From: Cordia subcordata
Taxonomy: Eukaryota; Streptophyta; Magnoliopsida; Boraginales; Cordiaceae
Assembly (NCBI GenBank): GCA_028554755.1
Contig: JAPTOF010000015.1
Span: 13,899,501-13,963,500, forward strand
Direction: 5' to 3'
Length of the DNA: 64,000 nt
Position numbers and translations under genes: made by a program. The notes below the pieces were generated by a model. It had not been told where the DNA came from, searched no databases, and saw only the letters and a program-made list of their open reading frames with translations. This document shows positions 1 to 9,554 of this stretch, piece by piece; positions within the stretch are counted from its first letter, which is position 1; each line of letters begins with the position of its first letter.

Positions 1-1338
1 AGCCAATCCGTGGTTTATCCATTCAAACAGAATTAAGAAATCCATATGCGGACATAGTAATTGAAGCTGCTGGACATCAATTTGGCTGGGAGGATAGGAA
101 TGAGATAGAAGAATTGAATCATGAAGTAGCAAAGTTTTATAAACTATTGGTGAATACAGAGCAACCAATGTGGGAAGGATGTAAGACGCACAGTACATCA
201 TCAGCAATCTCACAATTGATGAATATTAAATCTGAGCATAACATGAGTGAAAGTTGTTTTGATCATCCATTAGTTGCTTGAAAAGCATGTTGCCTCCTAA
301 TACATTGCCAAACAATTTTTACCAAGACGAAAAGATGATGAAGACGTTAGGGCTTGAATATATCAAGATTGATGCATGTCTAAATGATTGCATGTTATAT
401 TGGAAGGGTGATGTTGATCTTGATTCATGTAAAGTATTTGGGCATAGACATTACAAGGCACGAAGCACATCTAAAAGGAGGAAGAAAAACATTCCTTTCA
501 ATGTCTTGTGATATCTCCCAATCACACCTAAACTTCAAAGGTTATATATGTCTAAGCAAACATCTAAACACATGACTTGGCATAAAAGTGCTTGTCGAGA
601 AGAAAGTAAATTAATCTACCCGTTAGATGGAGAAGCATAGAAGCATTTTGATTCATGCTATCCAAAGTTTGCTAAAAAAATCTCGTAATGTAAGATTGGA
701 ATTATGTACGGATAGTTTTAATCCATTTAGTAACAGATCTACTCCATATTCATGTTGGCCAACTTATGTGACACCTTACAATTTTCCACCGACCATGTCT
801 ATGAAAGATGATGTGTTGTTCTTAATGCTACTCATTCCTGGTCTTTATAGCCCAAGAAACAATCTTTGTGTATACTTGAAGCCATTAATAGATGAGTTAA
901 AAACAATGTGATAAGGGCGAAGAAAGTAGCATCAATTGGTTGGATAATCATTTTGACCCTGAGATCTTTTATGTAGCAATTGGGGCGTGAAGAAGGATAC
1001 AACATTTTGTCCACCCATTAACAACTTTGAACAGATCATTCCTTCTCCTAAATGACATGGGTCAGCATCTCTTCAATAGGTTACAATTCGCTATCCCAAA
1101 CAAAATTGAATGCTTGCCTTTTTGAACAAGAAGAGAAGTACGAAACGCAAATATAGCAAATGCGAGAAGATGTGGCGCAACAAGTGCAAGAAGAAGTTCA
1201 ACAACAAATGCAACGCAAGGAATTGGAGTTGGAGCAAAAACTCCAACATGGAAGGGCTGCAATGATGGAGCAAATGAGATTGATGTCAGAGTCAGTAGGA
1301 TTAACTGCTCAGTTACCACTCAAATCTATCCCTTTCTA
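1..1338 (+). pseudogene. CACTA Tnp2-type transposase, broken
   Basis: Translation in several frames shows blocks characteristic of plant CACTA transposases. 278-510 carries LGLEYIKIDACLNDCMLYW and then a KVFGHRHYK block, the degenerate form of the family's cysteine-containing NDC..LYW..CPVCG region; 500-600 continues with a YLPITPKLQRLYMSK-like stretch; 627-911 carries SCWPTYVTPYNFPP and then a stretch ending VYLKPLIDELK. Stops and frameshifts separate the blocks, and the catalytic domain that should follow is missing. A glutamine/glutamate-rich coiled-coil-like segment (1095-1338) resembles the C-terminus of the second CACTA protein, so a large internal deletion probably joined the two genes. 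It cannot encode an active transposase. Confidence 0.75.
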
Positions 1339-1539
1339 ATGTGTGATTGTGTTTATTGTTATGAAATGACTACTTTATTATGTGTTGATGAATACTATAT
1401 AATTTCGTAGCATATTTGGTTTTATGATGCATTATTTATGTTTATGTGAAAAAAATATGGATAAAAACTTTTTTGTATTTAAATGTATTTTGTTGGTTGA
1501 TTGTGTTACCAATTTGTGGTGATAATTGTATAAGTTTAA

Positions 1540-2094
1540 CATAAAATTGTTAGTAGGTTTGGGTAGTTTAGGATCGACCAGACTACAATAGGCTGTACGA
1601 TCATTAAATTAACGATCAACATCATATTAGTTGCTAAAATAGAAAATCCTAAACATTAGCAACTACAATGTCGGTCACTAAATTAGCGACCGTTGAATCT
1701 GTTGCTAAATGTCGGCTACGCAAGTCACTAGAAATTAGCCACCATGCAGTTGCTAATTTTAGTGATTGCAAAATCGGCTGCTAATTTTAGTGATTGCAGA
1801 ATCGGTCTCTAATTAGCAACTGCACAATTGGTAGTAACATTGGTCGTAAAAAGTTTAGCGACTGATTTAGGAGTTGCACATACTTAGCAACTGCCATTTT
1901 AGTGACCAACTTATTGATCGCTAATTAGCAACCGATTATGAAATCGGTCGCTAATTTCAATTTAACGACCAGCTATTTAGCGATCGCCTACTTCGATCGC
2001 AAAATCGATCGCTACTGCAATTTAACGACCGAACGTTCCATTTAGCGACTGATTTGAGCGGTTGCAAAAGGCCTTTTTTTTTCTTGTAGCGTGT
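1540..2094. repeat. CACTA subterminal repeat array and 3' terminus
   Basis: About twenty degenerate copies of a motif around GGTCGCTAAATTAGCGACC occur in both orientations, ending in a T-tract and TTCTTGTAGCGTG. Such arrays are the usual transposase-binding subterminal regions of CACTA elements. A related array lies in intron 1 of the gene at 28.8-33.7 kb. Confidence 0.75.
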
Positions 2095-2097
2095 GAT

Positions 2098-2642
2098 ATA
2101 TTGCTGAAATAGTTGAGTACATGATTTCGTATTTATAGAAGAGAAAATGCAAGCTATTTGGATACACAAATTGTGATTGAGGAAGTTGCTTAGACGACAG
2201 AAAAAGTACTTCTGGAAATGTGTTTTGTCTTAGGTCTGGGACTACTATCTCATGGAGTTCAAATAAGCAAGCAACTATTGCTCTTTCCTCTTTAGAGGCA
2301 GAATATGTTGCTGCTACTTCCTTAGCTTGTCAAACGGTTTGGTTAAGGAGACTTCTTGTAGATTTTGGCCAAGAATAAAAAAGTGCAACAAAAATTTTCT
2401 GTGACAGCAATGTTGCAACCGCAATGGCCAAGAACCTAGCTTTCTGTGGAAGGATGAAACACATAGATTATCACTTCATCCAAGATTTGGTTAAAAGTGG
2501 CGGAATTACTCTAAAATTTTGCAATACAAATGAGCAAGATGTTGACATTTTAACCAAGGCACTCTTCTATGAGAAGCATGTTTATTTTAGATCAAAACTT
2601 GGTGTATGTAAATTTGAATCAAGGAGGAATGTTGAAGACTAA
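2098..2642 (+). pseudogene. Ty1/copia RNase H (C-terminal pol) relic
   Basis: The segment translates, with a few stops and a frameshift, to the end of a copia polyprotein: GSCLDDRKSTSG, SWSSNKQATIALSSLEAEY, a CDSNVATAMAKN block, then KHIDYHFIQDLV and LTKAL up to ESRRNVED at the stop (2640-2642). These are the conserved RNase H blocks of plant copia elements. Everything upstream (gag, integrase, reverse transcriptase) is missing, replaced by the CACTA tip at 2094. It is followed directly by a purine-rich tract and an LTR. Confidence 0.8.
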
Positions 2643-2932
2643 TTCAAATTTATCGCCAAGTATGACTTAGTCCTTTTTAGTTGGTTAATTAATAGCATAA
2701 TTTTCTCCTATTTTGTTATTTGTTAGCTATGAAGTGGTGTAGTCGCAGATTATAAGCTAGTGTTTTAGGAATTTTTAATTGCTGTGTAAGCCTATAAATA
2801 AGCACCTTTATTTGCAGATCATGAATACATCAGATTGCTTCAAGTTTCTTATTCTAAACTCTTTTGCACTTTGATCTTGTTAATTTTAATACCGTTACTT
2901 TATTGTTTCAATTCCCAAAAGAACAAACTACA
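2630..2932 (+). repeat. Copia 3' LTR of the preceding relic
   Basis: The LTR starts TGTTGAAGACT right after the polypurine tract AAGGAGGAA (2621-2629) and overlaps the end of pol by a few codons. It contains a TATA-like CTATAAATAAGC near 2790 and probably ends at a CA around 2931-2932. The 5' LTR is outside the window, so the right border is approximate. Confidence 0.6.
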
Positions 2933-3007
2933 ATTGCATGATCAAATACTACATGACCCTCACATTTGCTACAATTGAACTATTGAACTGTGTTAGTTAA
3001 AGCATTA

Positions 3008-3401
3008 GGCTCTGTTTGACCTAGCTGTGTGATTTCAGCTGTTGAGCTGTAGAGCTTTTAGTAATAGAGCTTTGGGTAGAAGTGTTGTTGAATAAAAATA
3101 GTTGATTGTTTGGCTCGGTATTTTAGAAGTTAAGCTTTCAGTTGTTTTGAGAATAATATTGGACTTTAAAAAATATAAAATAGTATTTTTGAGAAGAAAA
3201 ACAAATTTTGACATGATATAAAAACAGCTTTTCAAAATCTTTTTCTGAAAAGCTCCAAGTTGGAGCTTTTGATTTTTCAGCTTTTTTCAGTTTCAGTTTT
3301 TATTTAAAAGCTCTTTTAAAAATGAGCCAAACATGTCAATTTTAGTTTTTAAATTCACAAAAAGCACTTTTGAGTCTCCAAAAGTTGAGCCAAACAAACT
3401 C
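3008..3401. mobile_element. Tourist-like (PIF/Harbinger) MITE
   Basis: Imperfect terminal inverted repeats GGCTCTGTTTGACC and GAGCCAAACAAACTC are flanked by the trinucleotide TTA on both sides (3005-3007 and 3402-3404), the target duplication typical of PIF/Harbinger elements. The interior is AT-rich, with repeated AGCTTTT/AAAAGCT words that allow a long fold-back. It has no coding potential. Confidence 0.7.
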
Positions 3402-4409
3402 TTACTCACTGAACTCATAGCTTTTCCATATACTCTAGTAAATGTGGTGTAACAACACAAGGGCTATATATCTATTAGCAAATCTAGTATTCCATGCCAA
3501 GATGAAACATATTAAGATTAACATTTATTTTGTTCGGGTAAAAGTTCCTACTGGTGAATCATAAATTCAATTTATCTCCTCCATTTATTAATTGGCAAAC
3601 ATCATAACCAAAGGCTTGTCTGCAACTCAGTTTCAGCGACTTTGACCCAGGTTTGCCGTCAGCTTGACTGCTTTGTTGGGTGTGTGTGTGTGTGTTTTTT
3701 TTTTTTTGGGGGGGGGGGGGTTGTATTATTGAGTGTATCCAGTTGGTGTTGTTGTATTCACTTAGGAGTCTTTCGGCTTTATCAAAATCATCTTATATAA
3801 GGTTATAACTCGTCATGCAAAACGATATGAAGAATATTTTCTCATACGGACTCTTTCAAAGAGAATAATGTGCTTGAAAGGAACACAGTAGTGAAAAGAA
3901 CACATACCAATCAACAAATCATTAGTTTAGGATCAAGGAAAGAAAAAGGCAAAGTGTAACGTGATTACCAGTCATGCTTTATTCGATCTGGAGCATTCTT
4001 GACCCAAAAAGGAAAAAAAAAAAAAAAATAAAAGAAAAAAGGTGGAGCAAACATTATCTTCTATTTCCTTTTTCCAGCACCAACTTGTTATAAAGCCGAC
4101 GTTTTGAATAATATGTAGCAGTACTTTAGCTTTACTTATTCAAGATAATAATAAGTTCTGAAATCCAAGGTATATCCCAAAATCAGTCCTAGGAGTACCT
4201 ACACAGAGAGGATGTGTTTCAAGAAAAATAAAAATAAAATAAAATTCCTATTTACTAACATAAGGAATAGGTGTTTATTATATTTCTTTGTTTGTTATAA
4301 TTATTTATTTTGTTAAAAGAATTAAAAAATTCTATTTTCCAATTTAAGTTAGAGGTGTTTTTTATATTTCTTTGTTTGTTATAATTATTTGTTTTTGTTT
4401 TGTACATAT
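3402..4409. other. Non-coding, low-complexity interval
   Basis: No gene recognised. It holds a composite simple repeat at about 3680-3722 (TG, then T, then G runs), an A-rich run at 4012-4028, and an imperfect duplication of TTATATTTCTTTGTTTGT at about 4276-4296 and 4360-4380. Confidence 0.5.
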
Positions 4410-4516
4410 GCTGTGTTTGTTATATACTTATCTCAAATCATAACTCTGAAAAGCATATTAAATTATATGCATTTCAGATTAACATCAATTTTAGATAAGC
4501 ATATAACAAACACAGC
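4410..4516. mobile_element. 107-bp palindromic MITE
   Basis: The left end GCTGTGTTTGTTATATACTT and the right end AAGCATATAACAAACACAGC are inverted copies differing at one position over about 24 bp (4410-4433 versus 4493-4516). A second inverted pair around TCTGAAAAGCATAT / ATATGCATTTCAGA fills the centre, so almost the whole unit folds into one hairpin. No clear target duplication was found. Confidence 0.6.
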
Positions 4517-4709
4517 AATAGCAATAGTATTGTGCTTATTTTGTGAATTTCGAATACATTCAAATCATTCATTGAAATTGCAACCTCTTGCTAAACCAAC
4601 AATCAGGAGTATTTGATTATTTAGCAGAAAACAAACTTCCAAATTACAGAACAGAAATAACAGAAAGAAAGATGAAACAAGAAGAGAAATCAAGATATGG
4701 CTAGACAAT

Positions 4710-4825
4710 GGGATTAGTGGTAGCTCAAGTGGTTAAGGTTATCTCCTCTAAAAACGAACAACGTTCTGGATTCAAATCCTGTAGGGTGGGGGATTTGAAA
4801 GAGAGAGAGAGAAAAAAAAAAAAAA
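4710..4825 (+). mobile_element. tRNA-derived SINE with 18-bp target duplication
   Basis: A polymerase III A-box-like TAGCTCAAGTGG (4721-4732) and a B-box-like GATTCAAATCC (about 4769-4779) are followed by GGGTGGGGGATTTGAAA, a GA run and a poly(A) tail. Flanking direct repeats AAGATATGGCTAGACAAT (4692-4709) and AAGATATGACCAGACAAT (4826-4843) match at 16 of 18 positions. The right copy ends on the last base of the stop codon of the adjacent PMEI-like gene, so the SINE occupies that gene's 3' untranslated region. A second member lies at 58797-58900. Confidence 0.85.
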
Positions 4826-4842
4826 AAGATATGACCAGACAA

Positions 4843-5379
4843 TCACCAACCAAGAGTATCAATGATTCCCAAAACCACATCGCAGATATGCTGGAAACCA
4901 TCCTGTCTCCGTGCAATCTCAGGTGGATAAGCCAATCTAGGGTACCTCTTGAATGCATTGTGACATGCATTTGGATAATCAGCAGCTGCTGTGACATGCA
5001 TGTAAGCATAATCATATAACTCTGCAGCCAAATCTTCAAGTGAAGCTTTGAGTGCATCATTAGCATAAGAATATTTCTGGGCACATTCCTTAAGAACCCT
5101 CTTCATGGTGGTGCTAATTTTTGTTGAGTTAACTAATAACTGAGAGGAGAGATATGAGTTGGTGGCAGTAGCATTCACCATTCCAACCCTAACCATAATA
5201 GCTGCTAAGCCTTTGGGGTCTGCTTTGAGGCTAGTTGAGTTAGATTTGAGAGATGATACACAAAGCTCATAATATTTTGTGTTTTGACAAGTCTTTGAGA
5301 TTAGATCATCACTATCGCCATGAACTGAAAATACCAGAAGCAAGAAAAAGAAAGAAAAACCCATCATAGAGGTTGCCAT
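4843..5379 (-). CDS. PMEI-domain secreted protein, invertase/pectin methylesterase inhibitor-like
   Basis: The 178-codon intronless ORF encodes a small secreted protein of the plant PMEI / invertase-inhibitor family. These proteins bind pectin methylesterases or acid invertases in the cell wall or vacuole. Residues 1-21 form a hydrophobic signal peptide (MATSMMGFSFFFLLLVFSVHG). The mature part has the family cysteine pattern: C31 and C40 in the N-terminal helical hairpin, C99 and C139 in the four-helix bundle, and a fifth at C166. Length fits the family (about 150-200). Potential N-glycosylation sites lie at N47, N69 and N84. The KTCQNTKYYELC start and LADPKGLA-like block suggest the vacuolar/cell-wall invertase inhibitor branch, but PMEI versus invertase specificity cannot be decided from sequence. 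A SINE adjoins the stop codon. The gene appears intact. Confidence 0.88.
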   Translation of the reverse strand: MATSMMGFSFFFLLLVFSVHGDSDDLISKTCQNTKYYELCVSSLKSNSTSLKADPKGLAAIMVRVGMVNATATNSYLSSQLLVNSTKISTTMKRVLKECAQKYSYANDALKASLEDLAAELYDYAYMHVTAAADYPNACHNAFKRYPRLAYPPEIARRQDGFQHICDVVLGIIDTLGW

Positions 5380-5880
5380 TTTGAGCTTGAATCTAGTGGT
5401 CTTTTTTCTTGAAGAGTGGGCTGAGAGGGTGGGAACACTTTGAAGCTTATTTCATAAGTTGTGAAAGGAATAAGATAATTTTTCCTTTCATTCTTGTATT
5501 GTTTCTATAATATTGACAATTGAGATCTACTAAGTTTCTTGACTTTATTGCTCTATTATTGTCGTCTTTTTGTGTTTCTTTACTACCATATTGAACGTAG
5601 GTGTTGCTGGGAAAGATGGGTAGCATTCATAAGGAGCTTTTGGAAGCTTGGCCAGCTGACAAAAGCAGTTCACGGGTCAACAGCGTAAAGAGATCATGCA
5701 ATGGACCCCCCTTCAATTTACCGAGAAAATCAATGTCTGGAATGTTTATTTATTATTATTTACATCTAAAAAACCGATCATTTTTTGACATATATTCCAT
5801 CTACAGATGGGCCACAGAAGGCTAGTATCAGCTGGTATTGAGCCAATTTGATGTTTGGACAATTTTTGCCCGAGTGGTTG
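5380..5880. other. 5' flank of the PMEI-like gene
   Basis: No convincing gene. The first 200 bp presumably include the promoter and leader of the minus-strand inhibitor gene, but no clear TATA box was found. Confidence 0.4.
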
Positions 5881-6216
5881 AGGGTGCGCCTTGAACAAAA
5901 TTATCGGACGGATCCAATTGAGAGATTCACGTTTCTACGAAGATTACATGTCATAATCTTCTTAGATGAGTCGTTGATGGTGGGTCTTGAACAAAATTAC
6001 CAGACGGTCATAATCTTCTTAGATGAGTTGTCGATGATAGGTCTTGAACAAAATTACCTGACGATGCGGTTGAGAGATTCACATTTCTGTAAAAATTACA
6101 TGTCATAATCTTGTTATAGGAGTCATTGAGGGTGGGCCTTGAATAAAATTATCGGATAGATCTAGTTGAGAGATTCACGTTACTATGAAGATTGCATATC
6201 ATAATCTGATTGTTAT
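5881..6216. repeat. Degenerate tandem repeat, four units of about 100 bp
   Basis: The phrase GGGTCTTGAACAAAATTAYC recurs at about 5885, 5981, 6039 and 6133. In copies 1, 3 and 4 it is followed by GTTGAGAGATTCACRTTTCT and an ATTACATGTCATAATCTT block. Copy 2 lacks about 40 bp of the middle. Small ORFs here merely reflect the repeat. Confidence 0.7.
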
Positions 6217-7378
6217 AAATATTTTCCTTCGCATACATGTACAACCAATGTAGTCGTCTTTGTTTAATTTTATTAAAGTTGTTAACAAGATTTACCACTG
6301 AAGGTTGGAATGTGAAAAGGCTGCAAGCAGTACGCGTCTTGGACTCTTGAAGGTCAAGCTTGTTTCCACGTGAAAAACACAAAGCTTCTTCTGCAAAGAG
6401 CGCTTCTGATGCCCTGAAGCTAAACCACAACTTTTTTGGCAAAATCTGAAAAATCTTTATGGGGAAAAGCATGGGCAATAGATACTTGGTGACGTGCCAT
6501 GTTTCATTTCTCAAGGAAATCTTTCAAATTGTAGTTGAACGAACAACAAATTGCAATTCGAGGTTTTATTTGTGGTCGAAAAGGATCATTCGACTGGCAG
6601 GTGGACAAATAATTCATCATTATATCTTGTTACTATCCTTGAAAATAAAGTAAATTTCACATCTAGAGCTCAATATCTTGTTGGATATTCAAATCAATTT
6701 TTAATGTTATAAAAAATATTTTATAACACATGAGTATTATATAGATCACATTATGAATCTATTTGCATGTTATAAATAAATTTCACAAGGATGATTTTTT
6801 ATCGGCCAATTTTCGTAGGTCTTTCTTAACTAGACCCCCTGCTTTGGATCACAAGTCTTTGAGAGTAGACCTTAAGCAGGCTTCAAGTCTTTATGAGAAA
6901 TTGTATATGCTTAAAACCTCGTGTTCTTATTTTTATAAATTGAATTGTAATTGTTATAGAAAGATAGGTATTCACAAAAAAATGAGACATGTCATTATTA
7001 TTGAGAAATTTATTATACAATCAGTCCAAAGTTTGGAGATTACAACTATAACAACTCTAACATTACATTACGTACGTGCAAGTCAAGTTAATCTAGAAAA
7101 GCTGAGTGAAAGCTAAACTAAGCTATGCTAAGTTACTCTATGCTAGCCTAAGTTATGCTACGGGTAAAGAAAGTAATATGCCATTAAGTCGATTATCGAA
7201 GGACTTTTTTTTTTTCCAGCATCACTTCTTTCCTAATAGTAGATTGCCGAAAAAAAAAAAAAAACCGCCAAGAACCATGTGAAAAACTTCCATGTTTTAA
7301 TTTGTGCCTGCATTCGTGAGCCTACATTTTCGTTTCCTCTACGACTTGAGTAACTATCCATATCTTCAATGTCACTAA
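6217..7378. other. Interval without recognisable gene
   Basis: Short ORFs exist but none resembles a known protein. Near 7105-7160 there is an irregular cluster of GCTATGCTAAG-like words, possibly a decayed short tandem repeat. Homopolymer T and A runs occur at 7206-7216 and 7251-7264. Confidence 0.4.
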
Positions 7379-7497
7379 CGACCTGTTTGGCTTAGTTTAT
7401 TAGGGACTTATAAGCTACAAATGGCAAAAAAACATATGAAAGCTACCCTTTTCAAAAAACTTATTAAGTTGTAAAATAAGCAGAGCTAAACAAGCTC
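7379..7497. mobile_element. 119-bp Tourist-like MITE
   Basis: The ends CGACCTGTTTGGCTTAG and CAGAGCTAAACAAGCTC are imperfect inverted repeats of the same type as the element at 3008. TAA flanks both sides (7376-7378 and 7498-7500), the TWA target duplication typical of PIF/Harbinger MITEs. Confidence 0.55.
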
Positions 7498-7994
7498 TAA
7501 TTGACTCGATCAAGGGATTCAAGCCGCTTATGGACCGTTGAGTGTCACTATGGGCCTTGTTGGTCCCCTTGGGCACCCATCTACACCATGTCCGCTTTTG
7601 ATCCTTCAAGCCAAAAGATCTAGGCCCCTCACACTAAGAGAGTCCAAACCAACCACCACCGAAGTTGACCAAAAGAAGGCCTAAGCCCATAAGCCAGAAA
7701 CCTCTGATTGGGGACCAAATCCATAAACCAAACCAACCAATGAGTTTTCAGTTGAAAATAACTATATGGTGTTTAATCATGTGCAATAATTAAAACCAAA
7801 TTAAACCAATACTTCCACAGTTGATTTGTCTTCGTATGTAAAAAAATCAAAAAAGATTCAAAGAGAAAAAATGAACTGGCACATAAATTTCGATTTATCC
7901 TCTAACATAAGCACAAAACGAAATACAGTTAATAAATTAACACAAAGTTTACCAAACACAAAAGTAGAGCTTGATGAATTATATAAAGGCCAAG

Positions 7995-8165
7995 AACATG
8001 ACCAATGACTAATGATCTAGTGGTCTAGTGGTATGTCTTTCACTTTTAGTAGTGAGTGGCCCTAACATCGATTCCCGTTAGTTGCGCATATAATATGTAA
8101 TCGGCTTGCTATGACAAAAGACTCAAGATTTTGAATAAGGGACAATCTAATATAAATTTTTAATT
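7995..8165 (+). mobile_element. tRNA-like SINE candidate
   Basis: An A-box-like TGGTCTAGTGGTA (about 8020-8032) and a B-box-like CATCGATTCCC (about 8068-8078) stand about 40 bp apart, as in tRNA genes, but no cloverleaf stem can be formed convincingly. The 3' part is AT-rich. Target duplications could not be resolved; only a short AATGAC word is shared by both flanks. It differs in sequence from the SINE at 4710. Confidence 0.4.
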
Positions 8166-9549
8166 CTAAAATAAAAATTAAATAATGACCTATAATATGA
8201 GATTTTATGAGTAAAATTAAATATAATTTTAAAAATTACCTAATATAAATAGAACGGGAAAAACATTATTAATAGTTAGTAGTGGGATTAAGTTACTCCC
8301 TTGAGACGCTTCAAATAAAAATCTTTCAAGTTTCAAGTGACAACAGACCAAGAGAGTGTTGCGAAGGAGAGTGAAATTGGGTTGTGCCGTACAGCAATTT
8401 AGGCTTATGGGGAAATGGGAAACGGGAAACGGGAAACAGGAAACTTGGGGAATAGTCGAACAGGGATTCGTGTCTTTGTTGGTTTGTTTGTTTTTTTTTA
8501 AAGAGTTATGGACCCGTGGGCATCCGCAGGCCAACCTGATCCAACCCGACGCTTTGGTCGATTGGATCGGCTTGACCTATTTACTTGGCGGGTCACTACA
8601 TCCTTAGCCCTAACCTATTTAATTAGTGAGTTCCGCAGGTGTTGACCCATTTTGCTGGCTCTATCTCTAAGGCTTCAAACTAAATGAATTGCCAACAAAT
8701 AATACCACTAACCATGGTGGAAGTACAACCAATAGACGAAAGAAATTGGCCAAACTTGCGACAAAGATCATGAGATTCCAAGTCGAGAAACCAAAATTAA
8801 ACTATAGCAATGCCCAGAGAATACTAAGAGACTGAAAACAAAGGTCCTGATTCCTGATATGGTAACAATAAGACCCACAGATTAAATTTGGGGCAAAAAC
8901 AAGAACAACAAAATACAATTGACCTGACAAAAGCAAATGAAAATAAAAAATAAAAGGATGAAAGTAGCAAATAACATAACAAAAGGAAAAAGAGAAAATG
9001 CCCAAACCACCGGCCAGAGGTCGAGGTTAGACAAAAGGAAGACAAAAAATGAGACAAGTATGGGGGAGTCTAGAGAATTCTTTCGAAGAGAGAAAGTAGT
9101 TTCTAACAATATACAATATAATTCTAACTAGTTCAACCAGTAGTTAATAAACTTAATTGGTTATTAAAATTCATTAGGCAGTTGAGTATCACTAACTCAA
9201 TACATAAAGAGAATTAAGTAGTAAAATTCCTTAAAAACATACTTGAATTTCGTCAATAGTAAAACTTAAACCTGATTTTAAATCTCGGTAGAAAGTTGTT
9301 ACAATAAATTTGAATATCATGTGTTTCCCTTAGATTAAATTAATTCACCTATATATTTTTGATATTCTTACTCTTATCTATGAGATGTTTTCTTTTCAAA
9401 AAATCCATACTTTTTTTTATCATATATTTTCTAATTTTACTTTCTCAATTTAAATATTCTATTCAATTTAAATATTTATATTTTATTCTCACATAAACTA
9501 TAAAAATCTATAAGTTATATAAAGTAGAGTACATATTTATCTTTTTATG
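8166..9549. other. Non-coding interval with transposon-like debris
   Basis: 8408-8453 carries GGGAAAC units and a TGGGGAATAGTCGAA phrase that also occurs near the left end of the hAT-like structure at 19.6 kb (TGGGGAATAATCGAA, about 19711), so this is probably hAT terminal debris. 8500-8660 is comparatively GC-rich with repeated GACCC/GGGTC words. The overlapping hydrophobic ORFs at 8.8-9.1 kb look like antisense of an A-rich stretch, not a gene. Confidence 0.45.
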
Positions 9550-9554
9550 ATATA

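Larger units (their letters stand above)
1..2094 (+). mobile_element. CACTA (En/Spm) DNA transposon, 3' portion, decayed
   Basis: The first 2.1 kb joins transposase fragments of the Tnp2 type (to about 1338) to an array of GGTCGCTAAA-like direct and inverted subterminal repeats (1540-2060). It ends in a T-rich tip reading TTCTTGTAGCGTG, whose complement CACGCTACAAGAA closely resembles the CACTACAAGAA terminus usual for plant CACTA elements. The 5' part lies outside the window. Immediately after the tip, copia RNase H sequence begins, so the element appears inserted in, or fused to, an older copia element. A 3-bp target duplication cannot be checked from this side alone. Confidence 0.8.

Noticed and set aside
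4719..4785. Possible tRNA gene
   Set aside because: A and B boxes are present but arms do not pair; poly(A) tail and target duplications show a SINE.
8802..9109. Three overlapping hydrophobic minus-strand ORFs resembling membrane proteins
   Set aside because: Phe/Leu/Ser richness comes from antisense of an A-rich stretch; no conserved family and three frames open at once.
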